A stretch of DNA of 64,000 nt, taken from assembly GCA_023428755.1 (NCBI GenBank), contig JAEYWX010000001.1, forward strand, positions 1 to 64,000, given 5' to 3'. The notes below the pieces were generated by a model. The model worked only from the letters and a program-made list of their open reading frames with translations, was not told the origin of the DNA and made no database searches. The translations under genes and the position numbers were made by a program. Position 1 is the first letter of the stretch; each line of letters opens with the position of its first letter. This document shows positions 47,084 to 55,694 of this stretch, one piece after another. The stretch comes from Bacteroidota bacterium (GTDB lineage: Bacteria; Bacteroidota; Bacteroidia; Chitinophagales; Chitinophagaceae).

Positions 47084-47115
47084 TTAACAATTTGGTAATA
47101 CGCCAAATCCCTTTG
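47084..47115 (+). promoter_or_regulatory. Proximal PHO-box-like site and -7 element of the porin gene
   Basis: TTAACA (47084) and GTAATA (47095) are 11 bp apart; 7 bp later comes TCCCTTTG (47108-47115), similar to the TTCCTTTG of the divergent promoter. The porin start is 49 bp downstream. A further CACCTTTG at 47133-47140 is an alternative -7 element. Confidence 0.45.
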
Positions 47116-47164
47116 CCATTGCCCGATTTCTACACCTTTGCGCTGCAATTAAAAGGTAATACCA

Positions 47165-48385
47165 TTGAAGACAATCGTAGGGGCTATGATTGTGTTATTA
47201 TTATTTATTTCTGACAACCTCATGGCCCAAAAAAATCAACCCGACACAGTTATTACTTCCGGTAAAAAGAAGTGGTACGAAGTGATTGCCATCCGTGGTT
47301 ACATGCAGGTGCGTTATAACCGCTTGCTGGAAACCAACGAAGATCTGAAATGTGAGCAATGCGACAGATCATGGGGAAAAGGTGGCGGATTCGCTATCAG
47401 AAGAGGTCGCATAATTCTCAGTGGCAATCTTACCAACAACGTTTACTTCTACATTCAGCCCGATTTTGGAAGCGCCATTGGCAGTACGCAAAATATTATT
47501 CAGATGCGTGATGCTTACGTTGATCTTGGATTCGATAAAAAAAATGAATTCAGGTTACGTGTGGGACAAAGTAAAGTGCCGTATGGTTTTGAAAACATGC
47601 AATCGAGCCAAAACCGTTTGCCCTTAGATCGTAACGATGCACTCAACAGTGCGGTTGCCAACGAACGTGATCTGGGAGCCTTTTTTTACTGGGCTCCGGC
47701 AAAAGTGAGAGAGATGTACCCCGAATTTATAAATGATAACAGAAAAGGTTCAGGCGATTACGGAGTGTTTGCATTTGGTGTATACAATGGACAAACAGCC
47801 AACCGTCCGGAACAAAATAAAAAAGTGCACGTGGTATCGAGGTTGAGTTATCCTTTTAAAATAAATAAGCAGATCATTGAGCCCGGCATCCAGGCATATA
47901 CGGGCGAATATGTATTGCCCGCCGAATTCAGAACAGCAGGTGTAAAAGCAGCAGATAATTTTGCTTTTCGTGATGAACGTGCAGCCATAAGCTTACATTT
48001 ATACCCAAATCCGGTGGGTGTGTTAACGGAATACAATGTTGGTCGTGGACCGCAGTATAATCCGCTGGCTGATTCAATTGAAGTAAGAAACCTGAAAGGT
48101 GGATATGCAACCGTGTATGCAAGGTTTCAATCGAAAAAGAAAAAAGACATGTTCTTTTTCCCTTACACAAGAGTACAAAAGTATGAAGGTGGAAAAAAAC
48201 ATGAAGTGGATGCCCGCAGTTACAATGTAAAAGAAATTGAAATGGGCCTTGAGTGGCAGATCAATAAAAATTTTGAACTTACAACTGCTTATACAATTTC
48301 CAGCAGGCGGTTTGAAGATTCGAAATTGCGTGATAATTTTCAAACAGGCCGTTTGCTACGCATACAGGCACAATTAAATTTTTAA
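47165..48385 (+). CDS. Phosphate-selective porin O/P family protein
   Basis: This is a 406-residue outer-membrane barrel. The signal peptide (MKTIVGAMIVLLLFISDNLMA) reads best from a TTG at 47165, with ATG 47186 as an alternative. Family features include RGYMQVRYNRL, FAIRRGRIILSGNL, YFYIQPDFGS, LRVGQSKVPYGFENMQSS and a C-terminal aromatic strand (RLLRIQAQLNF). The Porin_O_P fold conducts phosphate or polyphosphate in Pseudomonas. The DUF47 and PiT genes follow, and 11-bp-spaced hexamers precede it, all pointing to phosphate uptake. Confidence 0.88.
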   Translation: MKTIVGAMIVLLLFISDNLMAQKNQPDTVITSGKKKWYEVIAIRGYMQVRYNRLLETNEDLKCEQCDRSWGKGGGFAIRRGRIILSGNLTNNVYFYIQPDFGSAIGSTQNIIQMRDAYVDLGFDKKNEFRLRVGQSKVPYGFENMQSSQNRLPLDRNDALNSAVANERDLGAFFYWAPAKVREMYPEFINDNRKGSGDYGVFAFGVYNGQTANRPEQNKKVHVVSRLSYPFKINKQIIEPGIQAYTGEYVLPAEFRTAGVKAADNFAFRDERAAISLHLYPNPVGVLTEYNVGRGPQYNPLADSIEVRNLKGGYATVYARFQSKKKKDMFFFPYTRVQKYEGGKKHEVDARSYNVKEIEMGLEWQINKNFELTTAYTISSRRFEDSKLRDNFQTGRLLRIQAQLNF

Positions 48386-48403
48386 CATCATTAAATCAAC
48401 CGT

Positions 48404-49054
48404 ATGTCAGTGATCAATTCGTTCATGAAATTCTTCCTGCCCAAGGACCGCATTTTTTACCAGTTGTTTGAAGAAGTATCTGTTACTTCTTTGGAAATGG
48501 CTGTATTACTCAAGAAGATGGTTAACGAACGTGAATTTGATGTGCGGGCCGAAGTGCTTCGCCAGATCGAAGACCTGGAACATAAGAATGATGATCTTAC
48601 ACACAAGATTTTTACCGAACTGAGCCGCAACTTTATTACGCCGTTCGATCGTGAAGATATTCACTACCTCGCCACTGCAATGGATGATGTGGCCGACTAT
48701 ATTTTCGCTTCTGCAAAAAAGATCAACTTCTACCGTGTAGATCCGCAACACGAAAGCTTTACCAAAATGGCCGACCTGATCGTACAGGGTTGCGAAAACA
48801 TTAAAACAGCTGTTACCGGTTTAAAGGATATGAAGAATATGCGCCAGATCACGGATGCATTGGTTCGCATCAACAGCATCGAAAACCAGGCCGATGACGT
48901 GTTTGATTACAGCATTGAGCGTTTGTTTGCAACCGAGAACGACGCAAAAGAAGTGATTAAGAAACGGGAAATTTACCAGGTAATGGAAATTGCAACTGAT
49001 AAATGTGAAGATGCGGCGAACGTAATTGAATCCATCATTGTGAAATACGCATAA
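48404..49054 (+). CDS. DUF47 family PhoU-like protein (PiT accessory)
   Basis: This is a 216-residue all-helical protein. FITPFDREDIHYLATAMDDVADYI is the metal-binding signature of DUF47/PhoU-like proteins, and INSIENQADDVFDYSI repeats it in the second half. Such proteins regulate PiT transporters from the cytosolic side. It lies 18 bp after the porin gene and about 100 bp before the PiT gene. Confidence 0.93.
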   Translation: MSVINSFMKFFLPKDRIFYQLFEEVSVTSLEMAVLLKKMVNEREFDVRAEVLRQIEDLEHKNDDLTHKIFTELSRNFITPFDREDIHYLATAMDDVADYIFASAKKINFYRVDPQHESFTKMADLIVQGCENIKTAVTGLKDMKNMRQITDALVRINSIENQADDVFDYSIERLFATENDAKEVIKKREIYQVMEIATDKCEDAANVIESIIVKYA

Positions 49055-49154
49055 TTCAATTTGAAAATTTGACAATGTACCAATTTGATAATGCAAAGCA
49101 TAGAACTGCCGGCTTCATTTTCAAATTTTCAAATTCACTTATTTTCAAATTGAC
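49055..49154. repeat. AT-rich inverted repeat between the DUF47 and PiT genes
   Basis: CAATTTGAAAATTTGA (49057-49072) is the near-exact inverse of TCAAATTTTCAAATTC (49121-49136). Further partial copies lie at 49081 (CAATTTGA) and 49143 (TTTTCAAATTG). It may fold in the mRNA between the two genes or be an intergenic repeat element. Confidence 0.6.
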
Positions 49155-49157
49155 TTT

Positions 49158-50297
49158 ATGACTTTACTCGTAATCATCATAGCACTTGCCCTCATCTTTG
49201 ACTATATCAATGGATTTCATGATGCAGCCAACTCAATTGCCACAATTGTATCTACCAAAGTATTAACGCCATTCCAGGCCGTGGTATGGGCAGCGTTTTT
49301 CAATTTCGTGGCATTTTTTATTTTTACTGATCATGAAGTGGCCAACACCATTGCAAAAACAGTACACAAGGAATTCATTACAATGCCATTGGTATTGTCT
49401 GGATTAATTGCTGCCATTTTCTGGAACCTGCTCACCTGGTGGTATGGTATTCCTTCCTCTTCATCACACACATTGATCGGTGGATTTGCCGGAGCAGCCA
49501 TTGCACACGCCGGTTTCCAGAGCATTGATCCTACAAGTATTTACAAAACGCTCATCTTTATTATCCTTGCGCCTATTATTGGAATGCTCATTTCCATCTT
49601 TATTACATTGGTAACCATCCAGCGTAATTTCTGGCTCAAGATCGCTATCATAACGGTGATCGTTAGTGCAAGTATTATTTTCATTCCGTTCAAGAAAGAT
49701 TTTGAACGCTGGGCATTGCTTGGGCTGGGTGTAATTTTTGTGGGCACTTATATCTACAATCATTTACGTGGCGAAACGGCTTACCGTACAGCCAATATGT
49801 ATAAAAAATTACAGCTGGTATCGTCTGCCATTTTCAGTATTGGACATGGTGGTAACGATGCGCAGAAAGTAATGGGTATTATTATGGCCGCATTGATCGC
49901 CTACGATCCTACGCAGTTTCATTTAGGTGAAATGCCCAACTGGATCCCCATTGCCTGTTACTCGGCCATTGCACTTGGTACCATGAGTGGTGGATGGAAG
50001 ATCATTAAAACCATGGGTACCAAAATCACAAAAGTTACTCCGCTGGAAGGCGTGGTAGCTGAAACAGCTGGTGCCATAACCTTGTTTACAGCGGCTAATC
50101 TCGGTGCTCCTGTAAGTACTACGCATACCATTACCGGTTCAATTGTGGGCGTGGGTGCTACCCGTCGTTTAAGTGCGGTGCGATGGGGCGTAACCATCAA
50201 CCTGTTGTGGGCGTGGATATTAACCATACCGGTTAGTGCAGGCGTGGCAGCACTGGTGTATGCACTCTTCCACTTTTTTATTCCGGGGTTTGATTAA
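49158..50297 (+). CDS. PiT family inorganic phosphate transporter
   Basis: This is a 379-residue membrane protein with about ten helices. Both PiT signatures are present: FDYINGFHDAANSIATIVST in helix 1 and SIGHGGNDAQKVMGII in the second repeat; a third motif SSSHTLIGGFAGAA and VSTTHTITGSIVGVG show the inverted-repeat fold. It imports phosphate with a proton or sodium across the inner membrane, completing the path from porin to cytosol. A terminator follows the stop. Confidence 0.96.
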   Translation: MTLLVIIIALALIFDYINGFHDAANSIATIVSTKVLTPFQAVVWAAFFNFVAFFIFTDHEVANTIAKTVHKEFITMPLVLSGLIAAIFWNLLTWWYGIPSSSSHTLIGGFAGAAIAHAGFQSIDPTSIYKTLIFIILAPIIGMLISIFITLVTIQRNFWLKIAIITVIVSASIIFIPFKKDFERWALLGLGVIFVGTYIYNHLRGETAYRTANMYKKLQLVSSAIFSIGHGGNDAQKVMGIIMAALIAYDPTQFHLGEMPNWIPIACYSAIALGTMSGGWKIIKTMGTKITKVTPLEGVVAETAGAITLFTAANLGAPVSTTHTITGSIVGVGATRRLSAVRWGVTINLLWAWILTIPVSAGVAALVYALFHFFIPGFD

Positions 50298-50319
50298 TCC
50301 ACTCCGTATAATATTGAAG

Positions 50320-50347
50320 AATCCAGCCCCTAAGGTTGGATTTTTTA
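50320..50347 (+). terminator. Terminator after the PiT gene
   Basis: AATCCA and TGGATT frame a CC/GG inner pair, giving an imperfect hairpin followed by six T. It lies 22 bp after the stop. Confidence 0.65.
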
Positions 50348-50481
50348 TTTCTGACAGGTAGTTGCATCTTTGCCACTCAATCCATGAAGCTGTGAATGAT
50401 TTTAAAAAACGACAGCCCTTGAACAAGCGCTGATTTGATTTTTAGATTTCACTGCAGTTTCAATCAACTAACATATAACAC

Positions 50482-51345
50482 ATGAAAGGAATTATTCTTG
50501 CCGGAGGTTCAGGAACAAGATTACACCCCATCACCTTTGCGATCAGTAAACAGATCATGCCCATCTATGACAAACCAATGATCTATTATCCATTATCTGT
50601 ATTGATGATGGCGGGCATCCGTGAAATACTGATCATTTCCACACCACAGGATTTGCCCAACTTCAAACGATTGCTAGGCGATGGAAAAAATTTAGGGATA
50701 GAATTTTCGTATGCCGAGCAGGCAGTTCCCAACGGATTGGCACAGGCATTTGTAATTGGCGAAGAATTTATTGGAAATGATAGTGTGGCGCTGGTATTGG
50801 GTGATAATATTTTCTATGGGGCGGGACTGGGCAAATTACTCGCCAACAATACCAACCCCGATGGCGGCATTATTTACGCCTATCATGTAAGCGATCCCGA
50901 ACGTTACGGTGTGGTTGATTTTGATGAGAACTTTAATGCATTGAGTATTGAAGAAAAACCGGCACAACCAAAAAGCAACTATGCTGTTCCGGGTTTATAC
51001 TTTTATGATAACGATGTGGTGCAGATTGCGAAAGAGTTACAACCCAGCCCACGTGGCGAATATGAAATTACCGATGTAAACAAGGAATACCTGAAGCGTG
51101 GTAAACTGAAAGTTTCGATTCTTGACAGAGGTACTGCCTGGTTAGATACCGGTACGTTCGACTCGTTGATGCAGGCATCGCAATTTGTTCAGGTAATTGA
51201 GCAGCGGCAGGGAATCAAAATCGCATGCATTGAAGAAATTGCATGGCGCAAAGGATTTATTACAACCGAACAATTAAAACAGCTGGCGCAGCCATTGTTG
51301 AAAAGCGGTTACGGACAGTATATCATGAACCTGATCAAATCATAA
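50482..51345 (+). CDS. rfbA: Glucose-1-phosphate thymidylyltransferase
   Basis: This is a 287-residue enzyme making dTDP-glucose from dTTP and glucose-1-phosphate for deoxysugar synthesis. The nucleotide-binding start [48 protein letters not shown] and [13 protein letters not shown] are all intact. It is 22 bp upstream of galE, so the two probably share a transcript feeding surface polysaccharide synthesis. The rest of the rfb set is not here. Confidence 0.96.
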   Translation: MKGIILAGGSGTRLHPITFAISKQIMPIYDKPMIYYPLSVLMMAGIREILIISTPQDLPNFKRLLGDGKNLGIEFSYAEQAVPNGLAQAFVIGEEFIGNDSVALVLGDNIFYGAGLGKLLANNTNPDGGIIYAYHVSDPERYGVVDFDENFNALSIEEKPAQPKSNYAVPGLYFYDNDVVQIAKELQPSPRGEYEITDVNKEYLKRGKLKVSILDRGTAWLDTGTFDSLMQASQFVQVIEQRQGIKIACIEEIAWRKGFITTEQLKQLAQPLLKSGYGQYIMNLIKS

Positions 51346-51367
51346 TAAAAACAGCGATCACACAACT

Positions 51368-52423
51368 ATGAATAAGATTTTAGTTACAGGCGGATGCGGT
51401 TATATTGGTGCACATACCATTGTTGACCTGGTTGAAAACGGATACGAAGTGGTATGTGTTGATAACAACTCTCGTTCAAATATGAAGTTACTTGATGGTG
51501 CAGAAAAAATTCTGGGCCGGAAAGTAAAGAACTACAAAGTAGATCTCTGCAATTATGATGAAACCTATGCGGTATTACAAGAGAACCCCGATATTACCGG
51601 TGTCATTCATTTTGCTGCTTACAAAGCCGTGGGTGAAAGTGTGGAACGCCCGTTGATGTATTTTGAAAACAATCTGTTGTCGCTGATCAACCTGTTGAAA
51701 TGTGTGCAGGAATTTCAAATACCACATTTTGTTTTTTCAAGTTCGTGCACCGTGTATGGCAATCCGGATGTAGTTCCTGTTACAGAAGAAACGCCGCCCA
51801 AACCTGCTGAAAGTCCGTATGGCTATACCAAGCAAATGGGTGAGCAGATCGTTAGCGAAACCGTAAAGAATATTGCTACCAACGCTATTTTGCTCCGCTA
51901 CTTTAACCCGGCCGGCGCACACCCCAGCGGTATCATTGGCGAACTGCCGATTGGTCGTCCGCAAAACCTGGTGCCAGCCATTACACAAACAGGCATTGGC
52001 AAACTGCCGCAAATGGTGGTGTACGGAAACGATTATCCAACAAGAGATGGCTCTTGTGTAAGGGACTTTATTCATGTATGCGACCTGGCACATGCACATA
52101 CGCTTGCCATTGATTACCTTATTGAAAAAAGAAACAGCAGTCGCTGCGAAGTGTTTAACCTTGGCACCGGCAATGGCGTAACCGTACTGGAAGCCATTCA
52201 AACATTTGAAAAAGTAAGCGGCGAAAAACTCAATTACAAAATCGGGCCACGCAGGGCGGGTGATGTAATTGCTACTTATGCCAATAACGATAAAGCCAAA
52301 ACATTGCTGGGCTGGGATCCAAAGTTCAGCCTGGAAGAAATGATGTCAACTGCTTGGCAGTGGGAACTGAACCTGAAGCGTGACGAAGGTTTGTTCGGCA
52401 GCCAGAACAGTGTACTCAATTAA
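51368..52423 (+). CDS. galE: UDP-glucose 4-epimerase
   Basis: This is a 351-residue extended SDR. The NAD-binding GGCGYIGAHTIVDL is at the N-terminus. The catalytic residues lie in FSSSCTVYGNP and SPYGYTKQMGE (Tyr-x3-Lys). GRRAGDVIATYAN near the C-terminus contacts the UDP moiety. It interconverts UDP-glucose and UDP-galactose. A strong terminator follows. Confidence 0.95.
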   Translation: MNKILVTGGCGYIGAHTIVDLVENGYEVVCVDNNSRSNMKLLDGAEKILGRKVKNYKVDLCNYDETYAVLQENPDITGVIHFAAYKAVGESVERPLMYFENNLLSLINLLKCVQEFQIPHFVFSSSCTVYGNPDVVPVTEETPPKPAESPYGYTKQMGEQIVSETVKNIATNAILLRYFNPAGAHPSGIIGELPIGRPQNLVPAITQTGIGKLPQMVVYGNDYPTRDGSCVRDFIHVCDLAHAHTLAIDYLIEKRNSSRCEVFNLGTGNGVTVLEAIQTFEKVSGEKLNYKIGPRRAGDVIATYANNDKAKTLLGWDPKFSLEEMMSTAWQWELNLKRDEGLFGSQNSVLN

Positions 52424-52450
52424 TGCAACAATGCCCATAATTGCTGCAAC

Positions 52451-52490
52451 AAAAACCGTTGTTTAAAGAAATTACAAACAACGGTTTTTT
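52451..52490 (+). terminator. Terminator after galE
   Basis: A perfect 14-bp stem (AAAAACCGTTGTTT with AAACAACGGTTTTT), an 11-nt loop and a T-run lie 27 bp after the galE stop. Confidence 0.85.
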
Positions 52491-52594
52491 GTTTCCTGTC
52501 AACTCAAAACTTTCCCTTTTCTTTGCAGCAAAATTAATTTTTGTCGTTGTTGAATCCCCGTTCAACAGCACAACTTCAATCTAAATTTTTGCAA

Positions 52595-53554
52595 ATGGCA
52601 TTACAGGATATCCAGGTAAGTGGTAATAAAGATACCCGCAGCGGTTTTGGTGATGGTATTTTAGAGGCGGCCCGTAAAAACGAAAACGTAGTTGCGTTAA
52701 CAGCCGATCTCGCCGGTTCATTAAAACTGCAGGCCTTCATCAAAGAATTCCCCGAGCGATTTATCCAGGTAGGTATTGCCGAAGCGAATATGATCGGTAT
52801 TGCGGCGGGTTTAACCATTGGTGGTAAAATTCCATACACTACTACGTTTGCCAATTTCAGTACGGGTCGTGTATACGATCAGATCCGTCAATCCGTTGCT
52901 TACAGCGATAAAAATGTAAAGATCTGTGCCTCACATGCCGGTTTAACATTGGGTGAAGATGGTGCAACGCATCAGATCCTGGAAGATATTGGTTTGATGA
53001 AGATGTTACCTGGCATGACGGTGATTGTTCCCTGCGATTATAACCAAACCAAACAGGCAACTATGGCTGTGGCTGAGCACCACGGACCTGTGTACCTTCG
53101 TTTCGGCAGACCGGTATGGCCCATTTTTACCAAGCCGGAAGATGAGTTTGTAGTTGGCAAGGCGCAGAAGTTCAGCGATGGGACCGATGTAACCATTTTT
53201 GCTTGCGGTCACATGGTTTGGTATGCAATACAAGCCGGTTTGCAATTACAGGAAAAAGGTATTTCGGTTGAAGTGATCAATATTCACACCATCAAACCAT
53301 TGGACGAAGAAGCAGTTTTGGCTTCCATCAAAAAAACCAAATGTGCTGTAACTGCTGAAGAGCATAACATCATTGGTGGCTTGGGTGACAGCATTGCACA
53401 GGTTGCAGCCAAGCACTTCCCTATTCCGATTGAAATGGTGGGCACAAAAGATACCTTTGGCGAAAGTGGTAAACCGGTTGACTTGTTGAAGAAGTATGGA
53501 TTGGATGTGGTAGATATTGTAACTGCGGCAGAAAAAGTGATGAGCCGGAAATAA
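52595..53554 (+). CDS. Transketolase C-terminal subunit
   Basis: This is a 319-residue protein from ATG 52595 (MALQDIQVSGNKDTRSGFG); the open frame goes back to a TTG at 52541 but family proteins begin here. It corresponds to the pyrimidine-binding and C-terminal domains of transketolase: FIQVGIAEANMIGIAAGL carries the catalytic Glu, followed by GEDGATHQILEDIGLM and AVTAEEHNIIGGLGDSIA. Split transketolases need an N-terminal subunit with the ThDP pyrophosphate site, usually encoded next door; none is adjacent here. TTTTCTTTGCAG near 52518 is a possible -7 element. Confidence 0.9.
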   Translation: MALQDIQVSGNKDTRSGFGDGILEAARKNENVVALTADLAGSLKLQAFIKEFPERFIQVGIAEANMIGIAAGLTIGGKIPYTTTFANFSTGRVYDQIRQSVAYSDKNVKICASHAGLTLGEDGATHQILEDIGLMKMLPGMTVIVPCDYNQTKQATMAVAEHHGPVYLRFGRPVWPIFTKPEDEFVVGKAQKFSDGTDVTIFACGHMVWYAIQAGLQLQEKGISVEVINIHTIKPLDEEAVLASIKKTKCAVTAEEHNIIGGLGDSIAQVAAKHFPIPIEMVGTKDTFGESGKPVDLLKKYGLDVVDIVTAAEKVMSRK

Positions 53555-53577
53555 GCGAACTACTTGCTTACAATAAG

Positions 53578-53609
53578 AAACCCCGTCAGTGATGATGGGG
53601 TTTTGTTTT
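53578..53609 (+). terminator. Terminator after the transketolase subunit gene
   Basis: A stem AAACCCCGTCA with TGATGGGGTTT (one wobble) and a GTGA loop is followed by a T-rich tract. Confidence 0.8.
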
Positions 53610-53696
53610 TGTATTAAGTATCTATTCATAGAATGTGGCTTACAAAATTGCTGTAAGTATTTTGCGAAGAATAACAAATAGTTCATCGCTGATTGA

Positions 53697-53820
53697 TTTC
53701 TTTCTTCGTGTACTTCGTGCAACTCTCAGTGTGCTTTGTATTACTAATTATCAATGAGAACACAAAGGCCTCCCTAAACCTTTGTTCGGTTATCAAAGAT
53801 TTAAACCGGAGACCTTTGTG
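53697..53820. repeat. Intergenic inverted repeat, copy A
   Basis: CACAAAGGCCTCC (53761-53773) and GGAGACCTTTGTG (53808-53820) form a 13-bp stem with one mismatch. Upstream lies GTGTGCTTTGTATTACTAAT (53730-53749), also found in closely related form at 55121-55140. It may terminate the SMP-30 gene and belongs to a small repeat family flanking that gene. Confidence 0.55.
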
Positions 53821-53827
53821 TAGAAAA

Positions 53828-54901
53828 CTAAAAACGTTCTACGCCTTTCACATTCATTTTTACCATTGTAACTCTATCAGGACTTGTCATAAATAACAGT
53901 TTATTATTAGCGCCTGCAAAAACATTGTTGGTGCCACCACCACCGGGAATAGAAAGTATTTTATTTCCCTTTTTATCATACGCACTTAAACCGGGACCGG
54001 CACTTACGTACACATTTCCTTTTTCATCCATTGACATCCCATCGCAGAAATTAAGATTGCTCACAAAGGTCTGCATATTGGAAAGCGTACCATCAGCATT
54101 GATCGTAAATACTTTGATTTGACCTGTACCATCGTAAGTCCAATTGTTAACGTACAGTTTTTTTCCATCTGGTGTTCCGGTAATGCCGTTTGGCCAAATG
54201 TCAGCATTCCAGCCAGCCATCGTTGTTACCCGCACCAGCGAACTTGCACCGGGCGCTAAGTAATACACATGCCCTCCTTTCCCTGTTACAGCCTGTTCAG
54301 AGTGAGTGGGTTCCCAGTTTTGTTTGCGGGGATCAGATGCATCCCAATAATCTCTTGGAAAAATTGGATCGGTAATATAGATACCTCCGTTTTTTGGATT
54401 GATCCATACATCATTGGGTCCGTTTAATAGTTTACCATTATAGTTGTTTACCAATACGGTGTGGCTACCGTCAGGAGCAATCTTCCAAAGTTCACCATGC
54501 ATATCCGCACAGGCAATGAGATAACCATCTTTATCAAAAGCCATTCCATTTGAGCGACCGGTACCGGTTAAAAATGTGGTGATCTTTCCCGTAGAAGCGG
54601 TCCACTTGTAAATTTTATCATTGGGTTGATCCGTAAAAAATACATTTCCGTGTTTGTCAACCGCAGGTCCTTCTGTAAAACCAAATCCTTTTTGAATAGT
54701 GTCTAAAACGCCGTGCTGACTTGCAGAAACAAGACCCGACGGATCAAAAAATGTACTGCCCCACTTCTTTTGTGCAGCAGATGTTTTTTCAAAAACGGAT
54801 GCAGCAGTAAGTGCGTCGTCCGTTTGACGAATACTTTTTGAACAGGAAACAAGCACGAATGTGCATACCACTCCCAGTAAGAAAAACATGTTCTTTTTCA
54901 T
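53828..54901 (-). CDS. SMP-30/gluconolactonase family lipoprotein
   Basis: This is a 357-residue lipoprotein (Cys at residue 20 in FVLVSC). The six-bladed propeller has the expected divalent-metal ligands: GFTEGPAVDKHG (Glu), GPNDVWINPKNGG (Asn-Asp), GITGTPDGKKLYVNNW (Asn) and FCDGMSMDEKGN (Asp). It probably hydrolyses a sugar lactone in the periplasm or at the surface. It is monocistronic. A LacI-type palindrome lies 132 bp upstream of the ATG. Confidence 0.88.
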   Translation of the reverse strand: MKKNMFFLLGVVCTFVLVSCSKSIRQTDDALTAASVFEKTSAAQKKWGSTFFDPSGLVSASQHGVLDTIQKGFGFTEGPAVDKHGNVFFTDQPNDKIYKWTASTGKITTFLTGTGRSNGMAFDKDGYLIACADMHGELWKIAPDGSHTVLVNNYNGKLLNGPNDVWINPKNGGIYITDPIFPRDYWDASDPRKQNWEPTHSEQAVTGKGGHVYYLAPGASSLVRVTTMAGWNADIWPNGITGTPDGKKLYVNNWTYDGTGQIKVFTINADGTLSNMQTFVSNLNFCDGMSMDEKGNVYVSAGPGLSAYDKKGNKILSIPGGGGTNNVFAGANNKLLFMTSPDRVTMVKMNVKGVERF

Positions 54902-55032
54902 ACAACAAACAATTTTAAGATTAAAAAATAAATGGGGGTAAGCCTGCAGAAATCTGCAAGGAGAACAAATTATTTATTCTCAGAAGTAAATGCTACCAAA
55001 ATAAAACGGCGGGAATTTTTGAACAACTGTGC

Positions 55033-55040
55033 AAGCGCTT
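55033..55040. promoter_or_regulatory. Possible LacI-family operator
   Basis: AAGCGCTT fits the AAnCGnTT core common to LacI/GalR-family operators. It lies upstream of a sugar-lactonase gene. An 8-bp match is weak evidence. Confidence 0.25.
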
Positions 55041-55116
55041 ATTAACGATTGTGAGTTACAAACGAAGTGATATATGGTGAGTTGAAAATAATGCGACTAG
55101 TAGTACTGTTTCAATA

Positions 55117-55187
55117 ATTTCTTTGTGTGCTTTGTGATACTAATCAGCACGGAGAATACAACGTATTTTCACAAAGGACACAAAGAT
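55117..55187. repeat. Intergenic inverted repeat, copy B
   Basis: CTTTGTGTGCTTTGTG (from 55120) and CACAAAGGACACAAAG (to 55186) are inverted relative to each other and resemble copy A at 53697-53820. The two copies bracket the SMP-30 gene. Confidence 0.55.
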
Positions 55188-55201
55188 GAATATTGCATCT
55201 A

Positions 55202-55645
55202 CTATTTCGGAAAATGCGCCACCAACTCCACTTCCAGTTTTGCATCGGGCATATACAACCGAACAATTTGTACCCAGGTGGCTGCGGGAAAATCGCCTTT
55301 GTAAAATTGCTTGCGTACATAGTTCAATTGTTGCATCGCTTCAATATCAGTTGTGTACAGATTTTCTTTTACCACATGCTGAAAGGTTAATCCATATTGT
55401 TTGAGCGAACGTTCCAAACCGGCATATACCTGCTTCACTCCCTGTTCGCTAAGCTCAGTTGTGACAGTTCCGGAAATGTATAATACATCACCTATCTTGA
55501 GTGTTTGTGCATATCCGGCCGATGTATCCTGTTTGTTGGGATTGCCCCAATGCCATTTTTCTTTTACAATGGGAGTTTTTGTTTCCTGCGCTACAACAGT
55601 TGTTGAAAAGATGACTGCAACAAAGAGAATGAAAGATCGGTTCAT
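55202..55645 (-). CDS. Secreted RidA-like protein
   Basis: This is a 147-residue protein from ATG 55645 with a signal peptide (MNRSFILFVAVIFSTTVVAQ); the open frame to 55705 overlaps a terminator. The Rid fold covers residues about 45-147: YAQTLKIGDVLYISGTV, VYAGLERSLKQYGLTFQHVV, and LEVELVAHF. Canonical RidA needs an Arg in a P-A-R-T context for enamine hydrolysis; here the segment reads FPAATWVQI, so that Arg is absent. Export is also unusual. It probably does something other than classic imine deamination. Confidence 0.85.
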   Translation of the reverse strand: MNRSFILFVAVIFSTTVVAQETKTPIVKEKWHWGNPNKQDTSAGYAQTLKIGDVLYISGTVTTELSEQGVKQVYAGLERSLKQYGLTFQHVVKENLYTTDIEAMQQLNYVRKQFYKGDFPAATWVQIVRLYMPDAKLEVELVAHFPK

Positions 55646-55694
55646 GATGATAAGTATTTCATGTAAAGTAAAACCTGCAGCTTGAAACAAAAAC

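Larger units (their letters stand above)
54902..55201. other. 300-bp gap upstream of the SMP-30 gene
   Basis: No gene is seen. The region holds an AAGCGCTT palindrome at 55033-55040 and repeat copy B at 55117-55187; both are listed separately. Confidence 0.5.
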
